Positions 1 to 9,483 of a stretch of DNA of 64,000 nucleotides are shown piece after piece. The DNA is from Pseudoduganella armeniaca (GTDB taxonomy: Bacteria > Pseudomonadota > Gammaproteobacteria > Burkholderiales > Burkholderiaceae_D). A program made the position numbers and the translations under genes. The stretch is from NCBI RefSeq assembly GCF_003028855.1, contig NZ_CP028324.1, positions 4,712,001-4,776,000 of the forward strand, read 5' to 3'. The notes below the pieces were generated by a model. The model ran no database searches, had not been told where the DNA came from, and saw only the letters and a program-made list of their open reading frames with translations. Numbering within the stretch: the first letter of the stretch is position 1; the number at the start of each line of letters is the position of its first letter.

Positions 1-58
1 ACCAGCTGAAGGCATGAGGGCAACTCAGGCGCCTTGTGCTGGCTTCTTCTCAAATCTT

Positions 59-143
59 TGGTGCCGACGACGAGACTCGAACTCGTACAGCTTGCGCCAC
101 TACCCCCTCAAGATAGCGTGTCTACCAATTTCACCACGTCGGC
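59..143 (-). tRNA. tRNA-Leu (anticodon GAG)
   Basis: The minus strand reads GCCGACG at the 5' end and CGTCGGC at the 3' end, forming the acceptor stem. A, then an encoded CCA, follows. The anticodon loop contains CTTGAGG, giving GAG, and a GTTCGAGTC T-arm and a long variable arm fit the class II leucine tRNA. It lies just downstream of tpiA-secG. In many betaproteobacteria the nuo operon follows next, which would be beyond the left edge. The first 58 bases show no recognisable gene. Confidence 0.95.
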
Positions 144-240
144 ATTAAGGCCGCTATTCTACTCTTCTTTACGCACTTTGTTAATGAAGTTTGTCGCAAA
201 TCAAAGCAAAAAAGCGGGATAAATCGAAGAATGCTTAGTT

Positions 241-687
241 TTACTTCGGAATCTGGTTTGCTGGCGCGCCATTGGCGTCGCCGGCGGCCGGAGCGGCAGG
301 CGTTTGCGCGGCCGGTGCCTGCGCTGCAGGGGCTGCCGGAGTGGTGGCGTTGGGTGCCGGCGCTGCCGGCGCGGTGGCGCCAGGGATCGCGGCCGAGCCG
401 GAAACCGGCGCCGTGATGTTCGACAGTACGCCCGTGTTGCCCGCGGTGCGCTGCGTGGCCAGGGCCGACAGGCCGAGGGTGGCGGCAAAGAAGATTGCCG
501 CCGCTACTGCCGTCGACTTCGACATGAAGTTCGACGAGCCGGTGGCACCGAACAGGCTGCCGGAGGCACCGGAGCCAAAGGCGGCGCCCATGTCGGCGCC
601 CTTGCCGTGTTGCAGCAGCACCAGGCCGATGATGGCCAGGGCCGACAGGACTTGTACTACGACGACCAGGTTGAACAAGGTGTTCAT
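241..687 (-). CDS. secG: Preprotein translocase subunit SecG
   Basis: SecG is the small auxiliary membrane subunit of the SecYEG translocon in the inner membrane. The 148-residue product has two hydrophobic segments (about residues 5-23 and 55-77). Between them is the Gly/Ser-rich loop with the HGKGADMGAAFGSGASGS sequence typical of SecG. The C-terminal 65 or so residues are an Ala/Pro/Thr-rich low-complexity tail, longer than the 110-residue enterobacterial form. It follows tpiA by about 50 bp on the same strand and precedes tRNA-Leu, the usual betaproteobacterial order. Confidence 0.95.
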   Translation of the reverse strand: MNTLFNLVVVVQVLSALAIIGLVLLQHGKGADMGAAFGSGASGSLFGATGSSNFMSKSTAVAAAIFFAATLGLSALATQRTAGNTGVLSNITAPVSGSAAIPGATAPAAPAPNATTPAAPAAQAPAAQTPAAPAAGDANGAPANQIPK

Positions 688-735
688 GCTATTCCAATTC
701 TCTCTATTGCTTGGGTGATTACTGCACTTGAAAAC

Positions 736-1485
736 TTAACCTGCCGCGTGGACGATGGCGAGGAAATCCGCCACCTTCAGCGACGCGCCGCCGATCAGGC
801 CGCCGTCGATGTCCGCTTGCGCCAGCAAATCCTTGGCATTTTCCGGCTTCATGCTGCCGCCGTACAGGATCGCCATATTGGCCGCCGCCACCGGGTTGCG
901 CTCGGCAACCTGCTTGCGTAGCATGCCATGCACTTCCTGCGCCAGCGCCGGCGTGGCGGTCTTGCCCGTGCCGATGGCCCAGACCGGCTCGTACGCCAGC
1001 ACGATCTTTTCGACCGCCGCCGCTTCCAGCACGTCCAGCACGGCTTGCAGTTGCGCGCATACCACAACGTTGGTGCGTCCGGCCTCGCGTTCCTCCAGCG
1101 TTTCACCGACGCAGACGACCGGCGTCAGGCCGGCGTTCAGTGCCGCCAGCACTTTTTGCGCGACGACTTCGTTGGTTTCGTGGTGGTACGCGCGGCGCTC
1201 GGAGTGCCCGCACAGCACGTAGCGGCAACCGAATTCCTGCAGCATCGACGCGGCGACCTCGCCCGTGTAGGCGCCGGCCGCGTAGGCCGACACATCCTGC
1301 GCGCCCCAGGCGACGGGCGTGCCCGTCAGCTCGGACTGGCATTGTGCCAGATATGGCGCGGGCGCGCAGACGCCGCAATCGGCATTCTGGGCGGCATAGC
1401 CGGCCACGATCCCGCGTAATAATACCGAATTGGCGGCAAGGCTGCCGTTCATTTTCCAGTTGCCGATGACCAGTTTGCGTCGCAT
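736..1485 (-). CDS. tpiA: Triosephosphate isomerase
   Basis: The enzyme interconverts dihydroxyacetone phosphate and glyceraldehyde 3-phosphate in glycolysis and gluconeogenesis (cytoplasm). The 249-residue product is the normal TIM-barrel length. It begins with the NWKMNG motif carrying the active-site Lys, has CGHSERR with the catalytic His, AYEPVWAIGTG with the catalytic Glu, and the C-terminal LYGGSMKPEN phosphate-binding loop. The frame is open further upstream, but homology starts at the ATG at 1485, so that start was chosen. It is probably co-transcribed with secG. Confidence 0.97.
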   Translation of the reverse strand: MRRKLVIGNWKMNGSLAANSVLLRGIVAGYAAQNADCGVCAPAPYLAQCQSELTGTPVAWGAQDVSAYAAGAYTGEVAASMLQEFGCRYVLCGHSERRAYHHETNEVVAQKVLAALNAGLTPVVCVGETLEEREAGRTNVVVCAQLQAVLDVLEAAAVEKIVLAYEPVWAIGTGKTATPALAQEVHGMLRKQVAERNPVAAANMAILYGGSMKPENAKDLLAQADIDGGLIGGASLKVADFLAIVHAAG

Positions 1486-1572
1486 AGTACTCCGGGCGGG
1501 TTGATAAACAATAAACCCGCAATTGTAGCTTGGGCTATAAAGCCGGGTCAAACGGATGAGCCCGAGACCCAT

Positions 1573-1625
1573 GGTGACAGGCACCCATCTGCCGGTCTCC
1601 GACCGGCAGATGGGTGCCTGTCACC
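1573..1625. repeat. Perfect 25-bp-arm palindrome, GACAGGCAC family
   Basis: A perfect inverted repeat with two 25-bp arms and a 3-nt loop (TCC). Each arm begins with GGTGACAGGCACC and ends with GGTC at the loop. It sits between the convergently oriented end of the oxidoreductase flank and the tpiA promoter side. It shares its outer GACAGGCAC sequence and its GTC-NNN-GAC centre with the palindrome at 29009-29059. The inner 10 or so bases differ. There is no T-run, so it is not a typical terminator. Confidence 0.85.
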
Positions 1626-1642
1626 TGCGGGTTTTCGGCTTA

Positions 1643-2629
1643 TTACGGCTTGATCACCTGCAGCATGATCTTGCCCACATGCGTGGACGACTCCATCAGC
1701 GCATGCGCCTCGGCCGCCTGCTCCAGCGGGAAGCTCTCGTAGATGACGGGCTTGATGCGCCCCTGCTCGAACAGCGGCCACACCTTTTCCTGCAGCTGCC
1801 GCGCGATCGCGCCCTTGAACGCGACGGAACGGGGCCGCAGGGTCGAGCCGGTGATGGTCAGCCGGCGGCGCAGCACCTGGCCCATGTCCAGGGTACCCTT
1901 GGAACCGCCCAGGAGCGCGATGATGGCGATGCGGCCGTCGTCGGCCAGGCAGTTGATCTCGCGCGGCAGGTAGTCGCCGCCGACCATGTCGAGGATGACG
2001 TCGACGCCGTTGTCGCCGGTCAGCTGCTTGACGACGGCGGCGAAGTCCTCGTGGCGGTAATTGATGCCGCGCTCGGCGCCCAGCTGCTCGCAGGCGCGCG
2101 CCTTGTCCGCGCTGCCGGCGGTGGCGAACACGCGGTTGCCCAGCGCACTGGCCAGCTGGATCGCGGTAACGCCGATGCCGGACGTGCCGCCCTGCACCAG
2201 CAGCGACTCGCCAGGTCCCAGCCGGGCGCGGTCGAATACATTGCTCCACACGGTGAAGTAATTTTCCGGCAGCGATGCGGCCTCCAGCGGCGACAGCCCG
2301 TGCGGCACCGGCAGGCATTGCTCGACGGGCGCCGTCACGACTTCGGCATAGCCGCCGCCCTGCACCAGGGCGCACACCATGTCGCCGGCCTTGAAGGGCG
2401 AGTTGGCCAGGTCGCCGTCGATGATCTCGCCGGCCACTTCCAGGCCCGGCAGGTCGGAAGCGCCGGGCGGCGGCGCGTAGTTACCCTGGCGCTGGAACAC
2501 GTCGGGCCGGTTGATGCCGGCGGCATGCACGCGGATGCGCACTTCCCCGGCCTTCGGTTCCGGCATGGGCCGCTGGCACAGCTGCAATACCTCGGGTCCG
2601 CCCGGCTTGGTGATCTCGATCGCGCGCAT
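1643..2629 (-). CDS. NAD(P)H-quinone oxidoreductase, zinc-less MDR family (PIG3-like)
   Basis: A 328-residue medium-chain dehydrogenase/reductase. The N-terminal GroES-like domain carries HAAGINRPDVFQRQG, and the Rossmann domain carries the nucleotide-binding GGTSGIGVTAIQLA near residue 150. The structural and catalytic zinc Cys/His ligands of alcohol dehydrogenases are absent, as in quinone oxidoreductases of the PIG3/YhdH type. Such enzymes reduce quinones with NADPH, but the physiological substrate is unknown. In related genomes a homologue usually sits between pnp and tpiA. Here it lies next to tpiA, but pnp is 33 kb away. Confidence 0.85.
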   Translation of the reverse strand: MRAIEITKPGGPEVLQLCQRPMPEPKAGEVRIRVHAAGINRPDVFQRQGNYAPPPGASDLPGLEVAGEIIDGDLANSPFKAGDMVCALVQGGGYAEVVTAPVEQCLPVPHGLSPLEAASLPENYFTVWSNVFDRARLGPGESLLVQGGTSGIGVTAIQLASALGNRVFATAGSADKARACEQLGAERGINYRHEDFAAVVKQLTGDNGVDVILDMVGGDYLPREINCLADDGRIAIIALLGGSKGTLDMGQVLRRRLTITGSTLRPRSVAFKGAIARQLQEKVWPLFEQGRIKPVIYESFPLEQAAEAHALMESSTHVGKIMLQVIKP

Positions 2630-2679
2630 GGTTGTCCTTTCGATAAAGGACAGATTCTAGCGCAGGGGCGACGGCGGCG

Positions 2680-2946
2680 TCAGTCGGAGCGGAACTTTGG
2701 CGCGCTCGCCAGCAGTGTCGCGCCGCAGCTGGTCTTGTGGCCTTCGTAGGCGACAGCGACACCGTTGATCTTGTGGCGCGGGTTGCCTTCGGCGATCGTG
2801 CAACCGTCGTGGCCCTTGACGGGGCAACTGCACGGGTCACCCACGCGCGCGACGGCAATCCCGCCGACCTTGAAATGCGTGGCGGATACGCTGACGACCT
2901 TGCCGCCGTGGGAGGTGCTGTCGCCGAGGCGGATCACGTTGGGCAT
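2680..2946 (-). CDS. PAAR domain protein (T6SS spike tip)
   Basis: An 88-residue protein made almost entirely of a PAAR domain: MPNVIRLGDSTSHGG at the start, then GDPCSCPVKGHDGCTIAEGNP and NGVAVAYEGHKTSCGATLL with the Cys/His residues that bind zinc at the cone tip. PAAR proteins cap the VgrG trimer and help load effectors onto the type VI spike. The start is 2 bp after the stop of the immunity gene, so it is the last gene of the vgrG-effector-immunity-PAAR cassette. It is intact. Confidence 0.9.
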   Translation of the reverse strand: MPNVIRLGDSTSHGGKVVSVSATHFKVGGIAVARVGDPCSCPVKGHDGCTIAEGNPRHKINGVAVAYEGHKTSCGATLLASAPKFRSD

Positions 2947-2948
2947 GA

Positions 2949-4286
2949 TTAGTCCTCGTAGGCGACGAGCTGCCAGACTGCCTGCACCTGATGCCGCGGC
3001 TGCTCGCCCTTGAGCTTGTCCCACAGCGTCGGCTTGCCGGCGACGACCGCCACCGGCATCGTTGCCCCCGCCTCGATGCGCCGGCGCGGCAGGGCGTGCG
3101 CCGCAGCGGGTTCGGCGGCCTGCCACCAGCCGGTCTGCGAACAGGTGCGCCCTGAGACCAGGCGTTCGCCCAGGGGCTTGCGAGAGCTTTGCTGGGCGCT
3201 GGCTTTCGTGGTCGTCGGCCGGACGCGGATGGTGCTGGTGATGGCGTCCCATACTGCGACGGCTTCTTCGTCGGTCAGGCTGGGTTTGACGGCGCCGGCG
3301 AGGTTGTCGGCGACGCCAGTTTCCATCTGGATGTCAGCGTATGGATGAAGTACATCGTTGGGAATACCTTTCACCTGCAGCACGAAGTCGTGTACCCCAT
3401 GCGCATCTGGCTGATCGGGCGAACGCGATATGGCTTCCCACCCGTTGAGCCAGTCATGAATCTGGCGCGGCCCCCGCCGAAAATAGACCGTCTTCAACAT
3501 CGGATGATTTGGATCCTCGGCTCTTTGCTCCTTTTCGAGATCTGCCAGCCGCCATTCCAGCGAGTTGCCTTCTGAATGGTGGGGGTTGGACGGCCCTACG
3601 AAAATGGACACGTGCGTGTCCGGAAATTCCTTCAGGCGAAAGCCGATACGAAGATGTGCGACAGTCCCTTCACCGCCGGTTCCGGGCTTGTCTCTAAGGA
3701 AAGCGTATTCGAGGCAATTGCCGGGTTCGGCGGGCACTTCGTCCTCAACGCGTGGCCGCAGGCGTTGGGCAATACTTTTTATGTCCGCCACAGTTTCGCT
3801 TCGATCTTCCTGCAAGGGCCGGGCATCAATGATGAAGCCATCCTTTCCCCACGAAAAATAGCCGCTGATCTTCAGGCCTTGCATTGCGTCGAACCCTTCA
3901 TAACCGGTAATGATACGCCCGAGTGGCTCCTCGATATGCTCCTCGGACAAAAACAGCGGCATATGGTCGTGATAGATGGCCTTCGTGTTTTTAAGCTCCT
4001 CGATGAATTTCTCTGCCTCTTCATCGACCTCTTTGGCAGCATCCGGATAAACGGCTATCCCAAGGTCGACGGACCCGCTGCCCCATGCGACCGTTGCCGT
4101 AGCTGGGACATCGACGATAAATCTGCCAAAGCAAACCGTTTTAGTGGTTGCGAATATGGCTTTCAGGCGGGGCGTGAGCGCGGTCATATTGGGAGCTCCA
4201 TATTGTGTAGAACGGTGATTGCAGGCCGCGAGGATCATGCAGATGGCGGCAAGGCATCCAACGCTAACTATTCGAATCGAATTCAT
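2949..4286 (-). CDS. Tli4-like T6SS lipase immunity lipoprotein
   Basis: A 445-residue predicted lipoprotein with a hydrophobic signal and lipobox ending LAAC (Cys22), so probably periplasmic and membrane-anchored. The body (VCFGRFIVDVPATATVAWGSG and a later IRVRP strand) resembles the two-domain Tli4 family that neutralises periplasm-acting T6SS phospholipases. Residues from about 375 onward, SGRTCSQTGWWQ to TLWDKLKGEQ, look like a separate small Cys/Trp-containing module. Its start overlaps the effector's restored C-terminus by 23 bp, suggesting coupled translation of toxin and antitoxin. Base composition is visibly less GC-rich than the flanks, consistent with transfer. Confidence 0.75.
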   Translation of the reverse strand: MNSIRIVSVGCLAAICMILAACNHRSTQYGAPNMTALTPRLKAIFATTKTVCFGRFIVDVPATATVAWGSGSVDLGIAVYPDAAKEVDEEAEKFIEELKNTKAIYHDHMPLFLSEEHIEEPLGRIITGYEGFDAMQGLKISGYFSWGKDGFIIDARPLQEDRSETVADIKSIAQRLRPRVEDEVPAEPGNCLEYAFLRDKPGTGGEGTVAHLRIGFRLKEFPDTHVSIFVGPSNPHHSEGNSLEWRLADLEKEQRAEDPNHPMLKTVYFRRGPRQIHDWLNGWEAISRSPDQPDAHGVHDFVLQVKGIPNDVLHPYADIQMETGVADNLAGAVKPSLTDEEAVAVWDAITSTIRVRPTTTKASAQQSSRKPLGERLVSGRTCSQTGWWQAAEPAAAHALPRRRIEAGATMPVAVVAGKPTLWDKLKGEQPRHQVQAVWQLVAYED

Positions 4287-6050
4287 GCTGATCTTCCTTC
4301 ACACATATCCACTTCGCCTGCTGGGCAATTCGAATGATGCAGTACAGCGTAGACGCAACAACATGCCGGTCCTTACAACTCGACTGGTGTTCATACCCAA
4401 CCTGCCGGAACACGCCTTTGAACTTTCCGCTATGTAGTTGGTGATCCGCAGATTTGATAGGTACCGTCTGATCGCCGGGCGCGCCAGGCGGCATCAGCGT
4501 GGCATAGACCGATGCCGGCCTGCCAAAGCTGAAGCCTTTTGAAAACGGTGTGTTTGGCCGATCTTTCTCCCACCTGGCCACCTCGAGCCGGCCCTGCCGG
4601 TTGTCGTCAACGATGGGCCAGTCCCGCCAACCTGTCGTGTCAGCGCAGTGTTCGCTGATCTCCCACACCACTTCCCCAAAACTCTTTCGATCAGCGTCCG
4701 CACAGTAGTGCGCATAACTGTTGGGATGAAAGGTATTAACGATGGCTTTGTGAAAGCCACGAGCCTTGTCGAGATAATCGCACGTCCGCTTGAATGTGCC
4801 GCCCCCATCTTCGGGACGAGCCCGCTGGGATTGATCCACTCTTTCCGCAGGAGCGAATACCATTTATCCTCGGTCTTATAAATTTCAGTGTACGGATCAC
4901 CGGCCTTGGGCCAAGAATCCAGTTCGATTCCTTTGTGTACAATGCGTAGCCAACCGTTTCCATAGGCGTCCGACGGCAACAGCTCTAGCACACCACGGGA
5001 ATTGGCCAACACCGCCGTCACTTCGTCGCCGAAATTGCCTGCGACTTTTGCACCCACGCTTCCCTTGAAATTCCTCACAAGGCCTGGATCCTCGAATCCG
5101 GCCCTCATGCGCTTGTAACCAGCGGGCGCGCCGACTGCGGGCATTACGCCGTGTACGATTCCTGCAATGCTGTCTTGCAGGTTGCCGAAGTCGGGATGTA
5201 CCAGGGCGCGGCCCACCAAACCTCCCATCGAATGAGTGACCACAACGACCTGGTTGCATTCGTAGCCGCTCTTGATGAGCGCCTTGGTCAGCTCAGTGAT
5301 GCGCTTTGCGATCATACGGGCGCCGTCGCCATTCGACTGGAGCCAGTTGTACCCGAGCGCATAGACCGGGAACCAGCACCCGCTCACCACCTGTTTTAGT
5401 TCCTCTTCGGTAAGCGAGGCTTGTGGCAGCTCCGGCACCGGCCACCAGGCCGTTGTTTCGGCGCCAACCACATCGCGCCACTCGGGCCGCAGCTTGCCGT
5501 CCGAAAACGTATTGTTGAGGCGCGATTCCATATGCTGCAATAACTCGCCATAGCTGCCAAAGTACACTTCACCCCAGCCGCGCGACCTGGCTTTTTGCAC
5601 CGCCGTACGTGGATTCTTAGCCGTCGGTGGATCATCAACCAGCATGGGGGACGGGAAACGGGGGTCGAGTTCGACATTTTTATTTCGCTCGTCGCCGCTT
5701 ACTGCCGACGGGCCGGAGGGGTTGTACACGTCGACTGTCGTGCAAAGCGGATCCAATGCCAGCTGCCGATCTTGTGGCGATTCGGTCGAAACTCGCCTTA
5801 CATTCTTCGTGCCTAGACTGTCTGGCCGCCATGCGATATTGTTTTTTCTCTTCAACATGGCCTGGCGTTCTACGCTCATGCGCAGATTCGACCCCATGAT
5901 CCCAGGCAGAAAAATTACCGGCAACGCCCGCTTTGGCAGGAACCGCGCGCACTGCGGCCTCTTGTCTTCTTTTGGTGTGGCGAACCCTTCCGCCTTGCAG
6001 GCGGCCTTTTCGTGCTGCTGCGCGGGAAGTGCGTGTTCAGCTCTCGTCAT
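4264..6050 (-). CDS. T6SS lipase effector (Tle-like alpha/beta hydrolase), frameshifted
   Basis: A predicted phospholipase effector delivered by the neighbouring VgrG/PAAR spike. Residues 44-57 read PVIFLPGIMGSNLR (oxyanion region of LCAT-like lipases). VVTHSMGGLVG places the nucleophile at about Ser274. The frame starting at 6050 loses homology after residue about 415. A different frame continues the protein (GGGTFKRTCDYLDKARGF onward) to a stop at 4264 that overlaps the immunity start. One missing base in the C-run at 4802-4806 accounts for this; restored length would be about 595 residues. It could be a decayed toxin, but the same lesion type recurs in housekeeping genes, so a sequence error is likely. 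The exact Tle class is not certain. Confidence 0.75.
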
Positions 6051-6064
6051 CGTCGTCCCCCCCC

Positions 6065-8787
6065 TCAGTCCTGGTCGTCCAATGCCTCAATCGTGTAGCG
6101 CCCGAACGCGATCGCGCTGTCGAACCGCTCGGTCTTGCCTTCTCCATCCGTACGGCCTTCGATCGTGCGGCCGTCCTCCATCGTGACCCGATAGCGCTGG
6201 TTCTTCATCGGTTCATCCGTACCGATCCAGCGAAGCACCGCCTGCTGATCGTGCGCACTCTCGCTGGCAGGTGGCGGCACATCCGGCGCCGCGCCGTCGC
6301 CCGGCCCGACATGCGCGAACTCGGAGGACTTGATCGTGTGCACGCCGCTGCTTTGCTGGGTAATGACGCCGCCACCCAGCTCCACTTGGGCGCCCTGCGC
6401 GACGAAGCGGATCTTCGGCGCCTGCAGCACGATCTCGTCGTTTGCGGTCAGGACGATGCGCTTCGACGATGTCACCTCGACGTCGTCCGCATGCGTCTGC
6501 AGTTCCAGCTTGCCGCTGGCGGCGATGAGCTGGATGCCGAGCCGGTGGGCGAACAGGCTGATGTTCTCGGCCACCCGCGCCAGCAGCTTCTTGCCGGCCG
6601 AAAGCTGGGTGCTGCCGATGCTGACGATGTCCACGTCCGTCTGTGCGCCGATTGCGACGTTGTCGTTGGCGGTGACGGCCACGCCGGCAGGCGCCGACAC
6701 CGCCACGACCGGCGCGCCGCCGTCGCCGCCCTCCCCGGTATTGCTGCCGGCTGCCCATTGCTTGAGGTGCTCGCTCAACTGCCGCAAGCGCTTGCCGTCG
6801 GTATCGCTGGCATGGTGCGTGGACGACAGCCGTGCCAGCTCCTGCTGCACCACAGTCAAGGCGTCCAGCAAGCCGGTCGTCTCCGCGCGGTCCAGTTGTG
6901 CGCCGCCAGCCGCCGGACTGCCCGCGGCACTGATCAACACGCCGGCAGCGCCGCGAATCGCCACGGCGCCGTCGCTGCGCAGCTCCGCGCCCTCGCCGCG
7001 CGGCTCGCCCTTGCCGCCGCTGCGCGGATGGGCCAGCCAGCCCAGGTTCAACTGGCTGTGCTGGTGTTCGCACGCCAGCTGGGCGCTGATCTGGCCGGGC
7101 GTGTCGTCCAGCCGCAGCTGGTTGCAGCGGCCACCCTTCACTTCCTTGCTGACGATGCCGCCCACGTTGCGGTTGGCCGGCAGCGTGCCGATGTGACTGA
7201 ACGCGGCCGGTGGCATGTGGCCGTTGTAGACCTAGCCGACGACGATCGGCTTGTCCGGATCGCCGCTGAGGAAATCGACGATCACTTCCGTGCCGACCCG
7301 CGGCAACAGCAGCGCGCCCCAGCGTTCGCCCGCCCAGCTCGACGCGACGCGAATCCAGGCCGAGTCGCGCTCGCTGTCGCTGGCGCCCGCGCCTTGCGCA
7401 TGGGCGTGATGTTCGACGCGCGTGCCGGGGAAGCGCACCTTGATGCGTCCCAGCTCGTCGCAATGGATCTCTTCTCCCGGCGGCCCGACCACGAGCGCGC
7501 TTTGCATCCGTGCGGTCGGCAGGTCCACGCGCGGGTCGTACGCCGGGACGATCGGCGTGCCGCGTCGCACGCAACTGAAGCGATTGGCGTAGCGCGTGGC
7601 GCGCAGCGTGGTCGCCTCGGGCCAGGGGCCGCGCGCGAACAAGCGCCGTACCCGCTCGTCGATCTGCTTGGGCAGGTTGTTCTCGGCTTCGATCGCCAGC
7701 TCCGTGACGATGAACTCGCGCTGCGCCGGCGGGTGGATGTCGATCTCGGGATGGCCGGCCAGCGCGAACCATTCGCCCACGCGCAAGGTGCGCACGCTAC
7801 CCTCGCCGCGGAAGCACTTCGACTCGTATTCGTGGCGCTGCATGCGCAGCTCGCCCAGCGCACGGTAGTCGCCGCCATCGCGGCCCGCGTGCGGCGCGTC
7901 CACCACGTAGTCGTCCAGGCTGGCCGCCAGGTCGTTGCCCATCTGGCCCTGGTCGATGCAGGAGACAGCGCCGCTGTCCAGCATGCGCGCCTGCTTGTAA
8001 TCCCAGCTCTGGCGCGTCACCGCGCCGGGCCTCAGCGTGCGCACGGCGCCCCAGGCCGTGATCGCGTCGCACTGCTCGGTACCATCGTCGCGATGGAAGC
8101 GCACGGTGCCGGCGACGTTCTCCTGCAGCGTGCCGCCGTCGTCGAACAGCACCAGTGTATGCACTGGCGTGGTGTCGCTCCCCGGCTTGCTGGCCTGCCC
8201 GGGACGGATGAACCACCCGATACCGCGCCGCTTCCACAGGCGGCGCAGGAAATCGGCGTCCGACTCGTTGTGCTGCAGCGTGAATTCGCGCTCGGATAGC
8301 TGCCCGTGACATGCGACCAGTCGACGTCGAAACACCGCGCCAGCACCGGATTGTCGCGCCGCCATTCGTCCAGGATCACGCTGGCGATATCGAGTTCGCT
8401 GCGATGGCGGAACACGCGCGTGTTGGTGCGCCAGGCCAGGAACGCCAGCGCGTCGCGCAGCACCAGCTGGTAAGTGGCCAGGCCGCCGTCGCTGGGGCCT
8501 GCGGTCGCCTGCGCGACGATGCCGCAAATCGCATGCAGCTCGCCCCGGTCGGTCACGAACTGCAGTTCGGCGGGCAGCGCGACCAGCGCCTTCAGCGGCA
8601 AGTCGGCCCGCGTGGACACGCACAGCAGGCGGTACTCGATGCCGCCGCAGATCGTCTCGCCGCCGCTGATACGCTGCACCAGCAGCACGTCCTCCAGCAC
8701 CCCGCCCTGCTGCGCCAGCCGCAGCCGGATGGGACGGTTCGCTTCCGACAGGCCGGCAAGCGTGGCGGTCAGGTCATTCAAATTCAT
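6065..8787 (-). pseudogene. vgrG: vgrG, T6SS spike protein (frameshift plus in-frame TAG)
   Basis: The T6SS spike protein VgrG, about 908 codons if restored. The N-terminal part (8787 to about 8305) and the next part (to 7235) carry the gp27-like region (HNESDADFLRRLWKRRGIGW) and gp5/OB-fold region (ALVVGPPGEEIHCDELGR). The part from 7231 to 6065 carries the DUF2345 needle (LTANDEIVLQAPKIRF repeats). Two lesions break it. A base is missing near 8302-8305, between HVTG and QLSERE. A TAG at 7232-7234 interrupts PIVVG-VYNGHMPPA in frame. The gene is isolated from any T6SS structural cluster in this window. Confidence 0.85.
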
Positions 8788-8916
8788 GCGGCATCCCCGG
8801 CGGTCGTGTCAGGCCGCAGGTATGCACGGCCGAGCGACCATTATCCGAATTGACGCCAGGAAAGTTCTTGATGCGGATCAGCGCCCGCATCGCGCCGTGG
8901 GATCGGCGCGACAGCG

Positions 8917-9483
8917 TTACATGTCCATGGGACGCTCCACCGGCAGGCGTGCCGCCGCCTCTGCCAGCCGGCCCTGTCCGACCAGCGCGTGGATCTCATG
9001 CGCCAGCGGCGTCACGTCCGTGATCCGTTCGATCCACTCGTTCACGTACAAGCGCACCGCTTCACCGGACAGCCCGATCTGGATGGCCCGGTGCGGCAGC
9101 GGCTGCAGCAGCAGGTCGCGCTCCGGGTCCCACTGGATGCGCACGGGCGACGTGCGCTTCCGCTCTTCCCACTCCGCCTGGCTCATGCCCGCCTCGGGAT
9201 GACTCAGGCAGGCGTGTGCCAGCGCCCAGGCGAAGCCGGCGCGGCTGATGTCGATGGCCAGGATGCGCTGCTGGCCGGGGTCCTTGAAACCCCAGCCGGC
9301 CCGGTACATCATCCACAGGAAGGATGGCTTGATCCACGTCATCCGCTCCAGCTTGAACGGCGGCGAGACGAAGGTGCCATGGGCCAGCGCCGCGTCCGCG
9401 ATCTCATTCGAATAGGCCTGGTAGACGCGGATGGTGCTGTCGTCGTGCACGGCGCGGATCTGGCGCAGCGGCAGCGCCGTCAT
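8917..9483 (-). CDS. DUF4291 family protein
   Basis: A 188-residue protein with the full DUF4291 signature: IRAVHDDSTIRVYQAYS at the start, then FKLERMTWIKPSFLWMMYR and RILAIDISRAGF. The family is widespread in bacteria and has no firmly known function. The ATG at 9483 overlaps the stop of the upstream Sel1 gene as ATGA, so the two are probably translated together. The longer open frame upstream shows only composition-driven sequence and was not used. Confidence 0.85.
   Translation of the reverse strand: MTALPLRQIRAVHDDSTIRVYQAYSNEIADAALAHGTFVSPPFKLERMTWIKPSFLWMMYRAGWGFKDPGQQRILAIDISRAGFAWALAHACLSHPEAGMSQAEWEERKRTSPVRIQWDPERDLLLQPLPHRAIQIGLSGEAVRLYVNEWIERITDVTPLAHEIHALVGQGRLAEAAARLPVERPMDM

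Noticed and set aside
1573..1625. The palindrome as a rho-independent terminator
   Set aside because: Long perfect stem but no T-run on either side, and its ends recur at another locus, so it is treated as a repeat.
4264..4863. A separate small gene next to the lipase
   Set aside because: Its sequence continues the lipase C-terminus after a one-base frameshift at 4802-4806, and its first residues are not protein-like.
5933..8299. A 788-codon plus-strand frame opposite vgrG
   Set aside because: Low-complexity Arg/Ala/His-rich translation in the shadow of vgrG, with no family and no ribosome site.
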